Below, in pieces: positions 14,897 to 22,786 of a stretch of DNA of 34,786 nucleotides (its first letter is position 1; every line of letters begins with the position of its first letter). Below the pieces are notes generated by a model, which made no database searches, was not told where the DNA came from, and saw only the letters and a list, made by a program, of their open reading frames with translations. The DNA lies in the NCBI GenBank assembly GCA_947454715.1, contig CANGMZ010000023.1, positions 1 to 34,786 on the forward strand, in the 5' to 3' direction. The DNA comes from Chitinophagaceae bacterium (GTDB lineage: Bacteria; Bacteroidota; Bacteroidia; Chitinophagales; Chitinophagaceae). Position numbers and translations under genes: made by a program.

Positions 14897-14935
14897 GAAA
14901 ATGTAGCTGTCAGTATCGCATACATTTATATCTTG

Positions 14936-14951
14936 CAGGTTAATTAACCTG
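14936..14951 (+). promoter_or_regulatory. 16-bp perfect palindrome before the nucleoside transporter
   Basis: CAGGTTAATTAACCTG is a perfect palindrome ending 10 bp before the ATG at 14962, where a bound repressor would block transcription or translation initiation. A related AGGTTA-A-TAACCT lies at 32564-32576 next to lptE, and both are followed by GATTTT. Confidence 0.45.
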
Positions 14952-14961
14952 ATTTTTATAG

Positions 14962-16194
14962 ATGGATCGTTTTACAGGTATCATTGGCATTATTGTGATT
15001 TTGGGTATTGCTTTCTTGTTTTCAAACAACAAAAAGCGCATTAACTACCGTTTGGTGTTCAGCGGACTTACCCTGCAAATGGTTATTGCAGTGCTGGTAT
15101 TAAAAGTTCCGGCAGTCAATAATTTCTTCCAGATGCTGGGAAAAGGCATGCAAAAAATTGAAGGTTTCGCACAGGAAGGTGCTGGCTTTGTATATGGTGG
15201 CTTAGGTGTAATGAATGGTCCGGACAAAACCATTGCTTATGGAGTAGGTTCGGGATTCATTTTTGCCTTCAATGTTACTGCTACAATCATTTTAGTATGT
15301 GTGCTTGTTGCTATACTGTATTATTTCAAAGTGATGCAGTTGCTGGTATCAATAGTTGCAAAGGCTATGAACTTTGTGATGCGTGTAAGCGGTGCAGAGG
15401 CATTAAGTAATGTAGCAAGTGCATTTGTGGGGCAGGTAGAAGCACAGGTGATGATTCGTGCTTACTTGCCAACAATGACAAAAAGTGAGTTATTAGCATC
15501 AATGAGTGGTAGCTTGGCATGTATAGCCGGCGGTATATTAATCGTATATGCTAACATGGGCGCCAGACCCGACTATCTTATGGCAGCCAGCCTGATGGCA
15601 GCACCGGGTGCATTGGTGATATCAAAAATCGTATTCCCCGAAACGGAAGTTTCACCAACAATGGGTGATGTAAAACTGAAAATTGATAGCGGATATACCA
15701 ACCTTATAGATGCTATATCACATGGTGCAGCAGATGGTTTTAAAATTGCCATGAATGTAATTGCGATGTTGATCGGTTTCATTGCTCTTTTTGCAATGAT
15801 CAACTTTCTGCTCGGTTGCATATACCCTACTCTCTCTTTAGATATGATCTTCGGTTTCATATTCCGCCCATTTGCTTATGTTATGGGTGTACCGGGCGAA
15901 GATGTACAGAACGTGGCTACACTTCTGGGACAAAAACTCACCATTAATGAATTTTTTGCCTTCAAAAACCTGACTACGCATAGTGTCAATGTTGTTACCC
16001 CACGCGGACTAACCATTGTGACTATTGCTATATGTGGCTTTGCCAATTTCAGCAGCGTAGGTATGCAGATTGGCGGTATAGGCGCATTGGCACCAGAACG
16101 CAGAGCTGACTTAGCAAAGTTGGGAATGAAGGCATTATTGTGCGGAACATTGGCATCATACCTTTCAGCAACTATTGCAGGGATTTTGGTATAA
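14962..16194 (+). CDS. Concentrative nucleoside transporter (CNT/NupC family)
   Basis: 410 aa, about ten hydrophobic segments. CNT proteins import nucleosides with H+ or Na+. The N-terminal domain has INYRLVFSGLTLQMVIAVLV and GFVYGGL. The core has GSGFIFAFNVTATIILV, GAEALSNVASAFVGQVEAQV (the first conserved hairpin), MSGSLACIAGGILIVYANMG, GEDVQNVATLLGQKLTINEF, and the C-terminal signature GFANFSSVGMQIGGIGALAP. Length is typical of bacterial NupC-like members. Substrate preference cannot be read. A perfect palindrome sits just upstream, and the stop is only 5 bp from that of folK on the other strand. Confidence 0.94.
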   Translation: MDRFTGIIGIIVILGIAFLFSNNKKRINYRLVFSGLTLQMVIAVLVLKVPAVNNFFQMLGKGMQKIEGFAQEGAGFVYGGLGVMNGPDKTIAYGVGSGFIFAFNVTATIILVCVLVAILYYFKVMQLLVSIVAKAMNFVMRVSGAEALSNVASAFVGQVEAQVMIRAYLPTMTKSELLASMSGSLACIAGGILIVYANMGARPDYLMAASLMAAPGALVISKIVFPETEVSPTMGDVKLKIDSGYTNLIDAISHGAADGFKIAMNVIAMLIGFIALFAMINFLLGCIYPTLSLDMIFGFIFRPFAYVMGVPGEDVQNVATLLGQKLTINEFFAFKNLTTHSVNVVTPRGLTIVTIAICGFANFSSVGMQIGGIGALAPERRADLAKLGMKALLCGTLASYLSATIAGILV

Positions 16195-16199
16195 TAGAC

Positions 16200-16706
16200 T
16201 TAACTGATTCTTTTTACTTCAAGACCGTCGGGGCACTCATCAAGGAGTTGCGCGACGGTCTTCTTCATTATGGGGTGCACTAACCCTGAAGCAATTTCAG
16301 CCAAAGGCATGAGTACAAAACGGCGATCCTGAACAAAAGGATGTGGCACTATAAGTGCCTCAGACTGTATTATCTCGTTGTTAAAAAATAAGATATCGAC
16401 ATCCAACGTTCTTGGTCCCCACTTAATTGTCCGGGTTCTGCCCAGTTGCAGTTCCGTATTCTGAATGACCGTTAATAAATCAACAGGTGACAACATTGTT
16501 TCTAATGCAATACACATATTCAAAAAATCAGGCTGATCCGTTAATCCCCAGGCTTTAGTCTCATAAAACGCAGATCGTGCAAATACATTACCTGCATGAA
16601 CACTGAGCGAATCAATAGCCTGCTCCATCCACGATTGTCGATTTCCTTCATTGCTACCAAGGGATAAATATGCAATATTCATTAATTTGTTTAGATAATT
16701 GCTCAT
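16200..16706 (-). CDS. folK: 2-amino-4-hydroxy-6-hydroxymethyldihydropteridine pyrophosphokinase (HPPK)
   Basis: 168 aa from the ATG at 16706, which overlaps the upstream stop as TAATG; an ATG at 16682 gives 160 aa beginning MNIAYLSLGSNEGNR, the usual HPPK opening, and may be the true start. Transfers pyrophosphate from ATP to the pterin in folate synthesis. Motifs: LGSNEGNR, FLNMCIALET, WGPRTLDVDILFF (metal-binding Asp pair) and VPHPFVQDRRFVLMPLAEI. The gene follows a TonB-C-like protein in the same transcript. A 10-bp inverted repeat is embedded in its 3' coding end. Confidence 0.94.
   Translation of the reverse strand: MSNYLNKLMNIAYLSLGSNEGNRQSWMEQAIDSLSVHAGNVFARSAFYETKAWGLTDQPDFLNMCIALETMLSPVDLLTVIQNTELQLGRTRTIKWGPRTLDVDILFFNNEIIQSEALIVPHPFVQDRRFVLMPLAEIASGLVHPIMKKTVAQLLDECPDGLEVKRIS
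16221..16262 (+). terminator. Hairpin inside the folK 3' end, possible terminator for the transporter gene
   Basis: AAGACCGTCG (16221-16230) pairs perfectly with CGACGGTCTT (16253-16262), and inner ACTC (16235-16238) pairs with GAGT (16245-16248). The stem begins 27 bp after the transporter stop but lies within folK codons. No T run follows on either strand, so termination efficiency is uncertain. Confidence 0.4.
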
Positions 16707-17164
16707 TAGATTACTCTTCCATCAGACATTGTGCGCTTACTGATGTAGCGGATATCGAAGTAGTCTCTGTAAAAAGTGAATTCAAGAATCATACCTGAAT
16801 TGATTGGGTGACCGTTCTGAGTTGCGGGAGTCCACAAAGTCATATTATTCAACTCAAGCCTAAGATCTTTTCTCAAAGCTGCATTTTCATGCCTATCGTC
16901 AACACTTATCACGCACAATTTACCCGAAACATCGATATATACCTGAAACAACATTTTTTGCCCTCTCCCATTATACTCAAACTGCGCACGATTTAGTTTT
17001 TTCTGCAAGTACTTTGTCAACTTAACAGTTGGGCGAGCAGCAGTATCACCACAATACATGCACATATCTTCCGGCTGACAATCTTTATAGTCGTATTTGA
17101 ACAATGCCTGCGACCAAGCAGACGATGTGACAAAAGCCAAAACAATGAGTAGCGTGTATTTCAT
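16706..17164 (-). CDS. Exported protein with TonB C-terminal-like domain and Cys cluster
   Basis: 152 aa. A cleavable signal peptide (MKYTLLIVLAFVTSSAWSQA) directs export. Mature residues start with a Cys cluster (Cys29, Cys35, Cys38 in DCQPEDMCMYCGD), which could form disulfides or bind metal. Residues about 72-135 have the TonB_C pattern: FQVYIDVSGKLCVISV, then NNMTLWTPATQNGHPINSG and a final ILEFTFYRDY strand. Stand-alone TonB_C proteins are common in Bacteroidota and mostly uncharacterised. It lacks the N-terminal membrane anchor and Pro-rich linker of true TonB, so energy transduction is unlikely. It overlaps the folK start. A TACTTTTG box lies 46 bp upstream. Confidence 0.75.
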   Translation of the reverse strand: MKYTLLIVLAFVTSSAWSQALFKYDYKDCQPEDMCMYCGDTAARPTVKLTKYLQKKLNRAQFEYNGRGQKMLFQVYIDVSGKLCVISVDDRHENAALRKDLRLELNNMTLWTPATQNGHPINSGMILEFTFYRDYFDIRYISKRTMSDGRVI

Positions 17165-17210
17165 AAGGCAATGTATAAAAATTATCGGAAGGTTTTATTG
17201 TATGAACAGC

Positions 17211-17218
17211 CAAAAGTA
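17211..17218 (-). promoter_or_regulatory. TAnnTTTG -7 box of the TonB_C-like/folK unit
   Basis: On the minus strand this reads TACTTTTG, 46 bp before the ATG at 17164. Nothing else identifiable lies between it and the divergent promoter at 17296. Confidence 0.4.
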
Positions 17219-17295
17219 GCATTTTAGGCTTGTGTATAGAATAAACAACAGCACCATTAATGACAATATCAATACTTACAATTCAGTTTTCGCCT

Positions 17296-17303
17296 TACTT
17301 TTG
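17296..17303 (+). promoter_or_regulatory. TAnnTTTG -7 box 5 bp before an ATG (probable leaderless transcript)
   Basis: TACTTTTG ends 5 bp before the ATG at 17309. With the usual 4-8 nt from the box to the start site, transcription would begin at or next to the start codon. Confidence 0.5.
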
Positions 17304-17308
17304 GGGCA

Positions 17309-18562
17309 ATGGGTATAGCAGGTATAGCACACAAAAGTTTAGGGTTAAATGATAAGCGATGTACATTCGATGATTGTCTTGCCGTTTCATTGCTCAAAAA
17401 ACTATTTCCTGCAACTCAAAACGCAACTGCCCCCATTCAGTATACAATACATGCACATGTAGCAGATATTAAAAGCGACCTGACTGAGCTCAACAAAGCC
17501 AATATTCAGGAGTTATCATATTCCTATTATGCACTACTCGAAGCAACACTACCGGAGGTTGCCAGCAGATATGTGATTATAAGGAAGAACGGACATCCTA
17601 TACTCTTTGCTTACTTCCAGCTATTTACGCTTACATCAACCAACTTCAATCTGGAAAACAATAGCAACTTTGTAAAAGGCATACTCAAGTTTTTCGTTAA
17701 TCTAAAAAAAGCAAAGGTAGTTGTGCTTGGTAGTGTGCTGCGCAACGAAACACTCAGCTATTGTTATAACACAGAAGAGTTGAACAGCGATGAAGCAACA
17801 GAAGTAATAGCTGGAATTGCTGAGAAAATTGCGGCACAAGAATGTGCCACAGCCATTATACTAAAAGAGCTGCCTGAACTATCTGATGTCACGCATAAAG
17901 TATTGACCGCCAATGGTTACAATATGCCTTTTGAAGATAAAGTGATGGATATGACCATTAACCCAAATTGGCATTCTCTGAAAGACTATACAGAAGCACT
18001 AAGCCGAAAATATAAAGCAAGAGCAAATAAGGTTTTAGATGCGGCAAATTCGCTTGAAGTAAAATTGCTTACAGAAAAAGAAATTATTAACCATACTGCA
18101 GACATAAACCGTCTGTTCACCGGAGTAGTAAGGGAGCAGCCATTTACCCTCACCCAGCCTGGCAGCGAGTATTTTAGTGCATTGAAAAAGTTATACGGTG
18201 AAGCGTTTGAGGTAACCGGCTATTTTGAAAATGGTAAAATGATTGCCTTCTATACCGCATTCATTGGAAAAGATTACTATAACTTGTATTATGTTGGCTT
18301 TGATTATGCACTGAATGGCACGTATCAGCTCTACTTTAATATTTTATTCTCCGGCCTTGAAAGGGCAATTCTTCTGCAAAAACAACAATTGCAACTTGGT
18401 AGAACTTCATTTGATGCTAAAGCCAGTCTAGGTGCTCAGGCACGTACCCTCAATTACTTAATAAAGATGGAGTACATGCCGGAAGTAGTTATCAAATGGT
18501 TCGTGAAATATTTTTCAGCAATGGAAAATACGAAGTGGAAGCAAAGAACACCACTGAAGTAA
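17309..18562 (+). CDS. FemAB/GNAT-superfamily acyltransferase-like protein
   Basis: 417 aa, soluble. Two GNAT-like halves as in FemAB-like proteins. The N-terminal half has SRYVIIRKNGHPILFAYFQL. The C-terminal half has SRKYKARANKVL, FTLTQPGSEYFSALKKLYG, FEVTGYFENGKMIAFYTAFI and YNLYYVGFDYALNGTYQLYF, ending with LQLGRTSFDAKASLGAQ. The LxxGRTSxxAK pattern recurs in Bacteroidota proteins annotated as GNAT or peptidoglycan-bridge-like transferases. Substrate unknown. The ATG at 17309 sits 5 bp after a TACTTTTG box, which suggests a leaderless mRNA. It lies 50 bp before rluD, which has its own -7 box. Superfamily assignment is reasonable; specific function is not claimed. Confidence 0.78.
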   Translation: MGIAGIAHKSLGLNDKRCTFDDCLAVSLLKKLFPATQNATAPIQYTIHAHVADIKSDLTELNKANIQELSYSYYALLEATLPEVASRYVIIRKNGHPILFAYFQLFTLTSTNFNLENNSNFVKGILKFFVNLKKAKVVVLGSVLRNETLSYCYNTEELNSDEATEVIAGIAEKIAAQECATAIILKELPELSDVTHKVLTANGYNMPFEDKVMDMTINPNWHSLKDYTEALSRKYKARANKVLDAANSLEVKLLTEKEIINHTADINRLFTGVVREQPFTLTQPGSEYFSALKKLYGEAFEVTGYFENGKMIAFYTAFIGKDYYNLYYVGFDYALNGTYQLYFNILFSGLERAILLQKQQLQLGRTSFDAKASLGAQARTLNYLIKMEYMPEVVIKWFVKYFSAMENTKWKQRTPLK

Positions 18563-18600
18563 GTTACGCCCTCCTATTAGGTCATTGGAGCATTTAATAC

Positions 18601-18608
18601 TATTTTTG
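18601..18608 (+). promoter_or_regulatory. TAnnTTTG -7 box 4 bp before the rluD ATG
   Basis: TATTTTTG ends 4 bp before the start codon at 18613. Upstream TTG at 18585-18587 is too close (13 bp) for a standard -33 element. A leaderless rluD transcript is implied if this box is used. Confidence 0.45.
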
Positions 18609-18612
18609 CGAC

Positions 18613-19695
18613 ATGAGTGAAGATTTTATACCGGAAGATACCTGGGACGACGAAGAACCGGAAGAGGACGTCGTAGAGGCCGGTGATGAACCTGTGATCA
18701 GGTTTCAGATGACAACCAATGCCAAACAAGAAGCAATACGCATAGATAAATTCCTGATGGTAAGGCTTGTTGGGGCTACACGTAACAAGGTGCAGCAGGC
18801 GCTTGACGAAGGGATGATACTGGTCAATGGCCAGAAGGTAAAGTCGAACTACCGGGTAAGACCACTGGAGCATATTGTAGTATATGATACCCGCCGTCCT
18901 GAAAGTACAGAAATTATACCAGAAGAACTTCCACTAAACATAGCTTATGAAGATGAATCTGTATTGATCATCAACAAAGCAGCAGGAATGGTAGTGCACC
19001 CTGCTTGTGGTAACTACACCGGAACATTAGTAAATGGTATATCATGGTATCTGCAACAGAACCATGTAGAAACAGGACTACCTAGAGTTGGTTTAGCGCA
19101 TCGTATAGACAAGGACACTACAGGTCTTATGGTTATTGCAAAAACTGAAAAGAGCATGGTAGACCTATCTGCTCAGTTTAAAGCGCATACCGTTCACAGA
19201 CGCTATATAGCGTTGGTATGGGGTGATCTTGAAGAAAATGAAGGAACTATTAATGTTCCGGTAGGTCGTAACCTGAGATTCCGTAAAATCATGGATACCT
19301 TCCCTGATGGCGATTATGGCAAGGAAGCGATAACACACTACAAGGTTTTAGAGCGATTTAACTATACCACATTGGTAGAATTGCGACTGGAAACAGGAAG
19401 AACACATCAGATACGTGTACACATGAAACACCTTGGGCATCCGCTATTTGGTGACACAACTTATGGTGGAGACCGAATAGTAAAGGGTACGGTGTTCAGT
19501 AAGTACAAGCAATTTATCGACAATTGCTTTAGTATTATCAAGCGACAATCGTTGCATGCTAAAGAACTAGGGTTCAAGCATCCTGGAACCGGAGAGTTTA
19601 TCAAATTTGATTCAGAACTGCCTGCGGATATGACCGAAGTACTGGAAAAATGGAGAAGATATACATCCGGCACCTTAAATAAAGAGCTCCAATAA
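18613..19695 (+). CDS. rluD: RluA/RluD-family 23S rRNA pseudouridine synthase
   Basis: 360 aa. Isomerises uridines of the large rRNA, for RluD those in helix 69. An acidic N-terminal extension (about 1-28, many Asp/Glu) precedes an S4 RNA-binding domain (IRIDKFLMVRLVGATRNKVQ). The catalytic domain has VVHPACGNYTGTLVNG, the signature AHRIDKDTTGLMVIAKT with Asp166 as the predicted nucleophile, and GRTHQIRVHMKHLGHPLFGD. Length is slightly above the usual 320-350 because of the extension. The RluD subgroup is likely, since S4 is present and Bacteroidota homologues share this form, but RluC-type specificity is not excluded by sequence alone. Confidence 0.92.
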   Translation: MSEDFIPEDTWDDEEPEEDVVEAGDEPVIRFQMTTNAKQEAIRIDKFLMVRLVGATRNKVQQALDEGMILVNGQKVKSNYRVRPLEHIVVYDTRRPESTEIIPEELPLNIAYEDESVLIINKAAGMVVHPACGNYTGTLVNGISWYLQQNHVETGLPRVGLAHRIDKDTTGLMVIAKTEKSMVDLSAQFKAHTVHRRYIALVWGDLEENEGTINVPVGRNLRFRKIMDTFPDGDYGKEAITHYKVLERFNYTTLVELRLETGRTHQIRVHMKHLGHPLFGDTTYGGDRIVKGTVFSKYKQFIDNCFSIIKRQSLHAKELGFKHPGTGEFIKFDSELPADMTEVLEKWRRYTSGTLNKELQ

Positions 19696-19756
19696 ATAGT
19701 GTTAAATCAAATACTTAACCTATTAAAGGAGTGTAGTTATAGCGTTTTCAAGTGTT

Positions 19757-19814
19757 AAAGTTTAAACTTTGAGGGTCATAATGGCATTTTTATGGGCTAA
19801 AACGTTTAGCTTTG
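19757..19814 (+). promoter_or_regulatory. Palindrome and -7 box upstream of tatA
   Basis: AAAGTTTAAACTTT (19757-19770) is a perfect 14-bp palindrome. TAGCTTTG (19807-19814) matches TAnnTTTG and lies 48 bp before the tatA ATG. TTTG at 19768-19771 is too far away (35 bp) to be its -33 partner, so the promoter call is partial. Confidence 0.4.
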
Positions 19815-19862
19815 CGTTAACCCTACGAAACTAAATAAGAAACTTTTTTAATTCAATTTTGT

Positions 19863-20114
19863 ATGACAATGTTAAACGTGAGTCCATTATTGCTTACCTG
19901 GATGCCTTCTGGCGGGGAAATGATCGTGTTATTGCTGATCGTAGTTGTGTTGTTTGGTGGTAAGAAAATACCTGAACTGGCTAAAGGTTTAGGACAAGGT
20001 ATCCGTCAGTTCAACGAAGCGAAAGATGGTATCAAAACTGAGATAGAATCAGGAATGAAAGAAAAAGAAAAGATCAATACCAATACTAACACGACGACCA
20101 ATAACAACGCTTAA
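19863..20114 (+). CDS. tatA: Twin-arginine translocase subunit TatA/TatE
   Basis: 83 aa. Forms the protein-conducting assembly of the Tat pathway for folded proteins. One membrane helix (about 20-33, EMIVLLLIVVVLFGGKKIPEL) carries the conserved FG hinge, followed by the amphipathic helix AKGLGQGIRQFNEAKDGIKTE and a disordered Asn/Thr-rich tail. The residue before the helix region is Glu (GGEMIVL), as in TatA rather than TatB. tatC is not in the window. An ATG two codons downstream (TMLNV) could also serve. It precedes the lytic transglycosylase gene by about 95 bp. Confidence 0.94.
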   Translation: MTMLNVSPLLLTWMPSGGEMIVLLLIVVVLFGGKKIPELAKGLGQGIRQFNEAKDGIKTEIESGMKEKEKINTNTNTTTNNNA

Positions 20115-20208
20115 TATCAGAGGCTGTTACAACACGAATAGAAACAATATTTTTTGTAGGCTTCCCTTATAAGGGTTGCATGCTTCACCGCTTAAACAAC
20201 GATCAAAC

Positions 20209-21414
20209 ATGCAATGTAAAGTTCTTTTGGCAAGTATTTTCATTACCGTTTCCGCTCTGCCAGCAATGGCTCAGCAAAAAACTTCTGTAAAACCTGTTGT
20301 AAAAACAAGTAAAGCAGATTCAACATCAAAGAGTACCACTGGCATAAAGCCTAAAACAGGCGCCGGTTTACTGGCTAGCAACACTCCTGCTGCAAAGCCA
20401 AACAATCAGGAAAAACTAACTTATAATCATGTTCCTCTGGCGGGTGAGAAATCATACTTCGGAGAAAAAGATGAATATGTCAATGATTTTGTACGCAAGT
20501 ATATGGAAGTGCACAACCGCACCCTGAGCAGCGTTCAAAGCAATAGTGCAACACCGTTCTCCGTGATGGACAATGTACTGGAGCAAAAGAAAATGCCTAA
20601 AGAACTAAAATATCTTGCGGTGATAGAATCTGCTTTAAACCATAAAGCAGTATCACATGCAGGTGCAGTTGGTCCGTGGCAAATGATGGAAACAACAGCA
20701 CGTATGATGGGTCTTACCGTAAATCGTAAAAACGATGAGCGTACAGACTGGAATAAATCTACTGCTGCTGCAACCAAGTATCTTGATTTGTTATATAGCC
20801 AACTTAATGACTGGCTGCTTGTGGTAGCTGCTTATAATAGCGGCCCGACACCTGTGCTTAAGGCTATTGAAAAAACCGGCAGCCATAACTTCTGGGATAT
20901 TAAGGAATATCTGCCACGCGAAACGCAAGGTCACGTATTGGCCTTCATTGCTACGGCTAGTATATTTGAGAATCTGAGTAAGTTTATCAGCTTGGGAAGT
21001 ATACCTGTTGATTTCAAATTCAGCAAGGAGAAGGAAGAAGAAATAACAATGAAGGAACCATCAGCTCCGGTATTGGCGTTGAAACCCGGAACTCCTGCAA
21101 CTGCTACTTCAGCTACAACTCCTGCACCTGTGGTTGCAATAGTAAAAAAACCTTCTTTTACTGAAGAAGAACTAAAAAATATGAGTATTGTACGCATAGA
21201 CCAACCAGTATCTTTTGAGGTACTTGCTGTTGATTTAGGTATAGATAAAAAGTTGATGGCTCGTTGGAACCCCGATTATGATCAATTCCTGAATCATACT
21301 TATGCTACGCCATATTATAAATTGCGTATTCCTAAAGATAAAACAGATTTATTCTTACAGAAGAAGGATTTCGTAACGAAAAAATCGATTACTTTTCTTA
21401 AAGAAAACAAATAA
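20209..21414 (+). CDS. Membrane-bound lytic transglycosylase-like protein (SLT domain)
   Basis: 401 aa from the ATG at 20209, which gives a proper signal peptide (MQCKVLLASIFITVSALPAMAQ); the frame also extends to a TTG at 20176. Cleaves peptidoglycan glycan strands with formation of 1,6-anhydro ends. The SLT domain lies at about 130-250: LKYLAVIESALNHKAVS with catalytic Glu140, GAVGPWQMMETTARMMGL, and VVAAYNSGPTPVLKAI. This is the MltD-like pattern. A Thr/Ala/Pro linker follows (about 280-310). The C-terminal domain (MSIVRIDQPVSFEVLAVDLG to YYKLRIPKD) looks like a degenerate LysM-type wall-binding module, but that is uncertain. A terminator follows. Confidence 0.9.
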   Translation: MQCKVLLASIFITVSALPAMAQQKTSVKPVVKTSKADSTSKSTTGIKPKTGAGLLASNTPAAKPNNQEKLTYNHVPLAGEKSYFGEKDEYVNDFVRKYMEVHNRTLSSVQSNSATPFSVMDNVLEQKKMPKELKYLAVIESALNHKAVSHAGAVGPWQMMETTARMMGLTVNRKNDERTDWNKSTAAATKYLDLLYSQLNDWLLVVAAYNSGPTPVLKAIEKTGSHNFWDIKEYLPRETQGHVLAFIATASIFENLSKFISLGSIPVDFKFSKEKEEEITMKEPSAPVLALKPGTPATATSATTPAPVVAIVKKPSFTEEELKNMSIVRIDQPVSFEVLAVDLGIDKKLMARWNPDYDQFLNHTYATPYYKLRIPKDKTDLFLQKKDFVTKKSITFLKENK

Positions 21415-21437
21415 TTGAGCTTTTGTTAGTTCAACGG

Positions 21438-21467
21438 AAAGTTCAGGCTCATGGTCTGAACTTTTTT
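21438..21467 (+). terminator. Intrinsic terminator after the lytic transglycosylase gene
   Basis: AAAGTTCAG (21438-21446) pairs perfectly with CTGAACTTT (21456-21464), 9-nt loop, with T residues continuing to 21467. It ends the transcript 24 bp after the stop. Confidence 0.85.
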
Positions 21468-21588
21468 GTTTGTAAAACCTATGACCATCAGCATAAAACC
21501 AATACCTTAGAACTGACTAAAAACAGTTTTGTTTAAATAAAAAGATATAATTTTACACAAAACAGGCTTAATGCCTTATATAAGTTAA

Positions 21589-22752
21589 ATGGGCAATGCG
21601 GCAGAAATAAAAGAGTATGATGTAATTATCATAGGTGGCGGACCTGGAGGAAGTTGCTGCGCATTGGCACTGAAAGATACCGGACTTAAGGTTGCGGTAA
21701 TAGACAAAAGTGAATTTCCAAGAGATAAGGTTTGTGGTGAATTAATGCACCGTAAGACTATTGAGACGCTCACTTCTATTGTTCCAGAATTTGAAGAGGA
21801 ATTTAAAAAATATCCTAAAACATCGGTGTTGAAACATACCCGCATGCACTACAAGGGTAAAAGCATAGTTTATGACTGGGTTGGTGAATCATATACTTGC
21901 CCTCGGTTAGAGTTTGACAATTTCCTGCTCAACAGAGTAAAACAAGAAGCAAACATTTCCGTTTTCACAGGAACAACTCCTGAAAAATATACTGTAGCTG
22001 CAGACTCTGTAACGGTGACTATCAAAAACAGTGACATTATTTTCAAATGCAAATTGCTGATAGGTGCAGATGGGGTTAACTCAGTCGTAGCTAAGCAACT
22101 GGCTGACAAAACCCTAAACAGAGATCATTATCTGGGCGCTGTCAGAACCTACTTTTCCAATATTACTGATCTAAGGAGCGATACCTCTGAAGTATTCTTT
22201 AATTCAAAATTCCACCTCAACTGTTTGTGGGTTTTCCCAGTTCAGGGAAAAAACAACATGGCAAATGTGGGTTTCGGACTGCTATCTAGCGACATCTCGA
22301 AGAAGAAAATCAATCTGAAAGATGCCTTCTATGAATACTTTAAGATATCTCCGGAACTAGGTGAAAAGTTTAAAAATGCCCAACAAGAGGGCCCATTAGA
22401 AGGTTTCGGTGTTTCATTGGGATCTGCAATGGGAATAGTATCCGGAGACAGGTTTATGTTGATAGGCGATGCGGCATCACTCACTAACCCTATTTCGGGT
22501 ACAGGAATGGGCAATGCAGTTGTTAGTGGCAAACTGGCAGCGGACCAAATAAAAAAGTGTTTTGAAGAGAATAATTTCAGTAAAGAATACATGCATCAAT
22601 ATGATGTTATACTTGAACAAAACATATACAAAGATTTAATAGCCAGCTATAAAGCACAACGTTTATTTTCAAAGATTCCATTCATATTAGATATAGTCTT
22701 TTGGTTGACCCGATACGAATGGATAAAGAAAAAAGTACAACGATTGGTATAA
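21589..22752 (+). CDS. Geranylgeranyl-reductase-family FAD-dependent oxidoreductase (copy 1)
   Basis: 387 aa, FAD_binding_3/PHBH-like fold. The N-terminal dinucleotide fold has YDVIIIGGGPGGSCCALAL and the acidic strand end VAVIDKSEFPRDKVCGELM, the latter typical of the geranylgeranyl reductase group. A second FAD motif, GDAASLTNPISGTGMGNAV, lies near residue 300. A middle segment (LLIGADGVNSVVAKQL) is the DG motif. There is no signal or membrane helix. Family members reduce isoprenoid double bonds or hydroxylate and halogenate small molecules, so the substrate cannot be named. The gene is the first of a tandem pair with copy 2 34 bp downstream. No isoprenoid or polyketide gene is adjacent. 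Confidence 0.88.
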   Translation: MGNAAEIKEYDVIIIGGGPGGSCCALALKDTGLKVAVIDKSEFPRDKVCGELMHRKTIETLTSIVPEFEEEFKKYPKTSVLKHTRMHYKGKSIVYDWVGESYTCPRLEFDNFLLNRVKQEANISVFTGTTPEKYTVAADSVTVTIKNSDIIFKCKLLIGADGVNSVVAKQLADKTLNRDHYLGAVRTYFSNITDLRSDTSEVFFNSKFHLNCLWVFPVQGKNNMANVGFGLLSSDISKKKINLKDAFYEYFKISPELGEKFKNAQQEGPLEGFGVSLGSAMGIVSGDRFMLIGDAASLTNPISGTGMGNAVVSGKLAADQIKKCFEENNFSKEYMHQYDVILEQNIYKDLIASYKAQRLFSKIPFILDIVFWLTRYEWIKKKVQRLV

Positions 22753-22786
22753 CTTCACATGAGATTTTGATCTGAAAGTCATAGTT

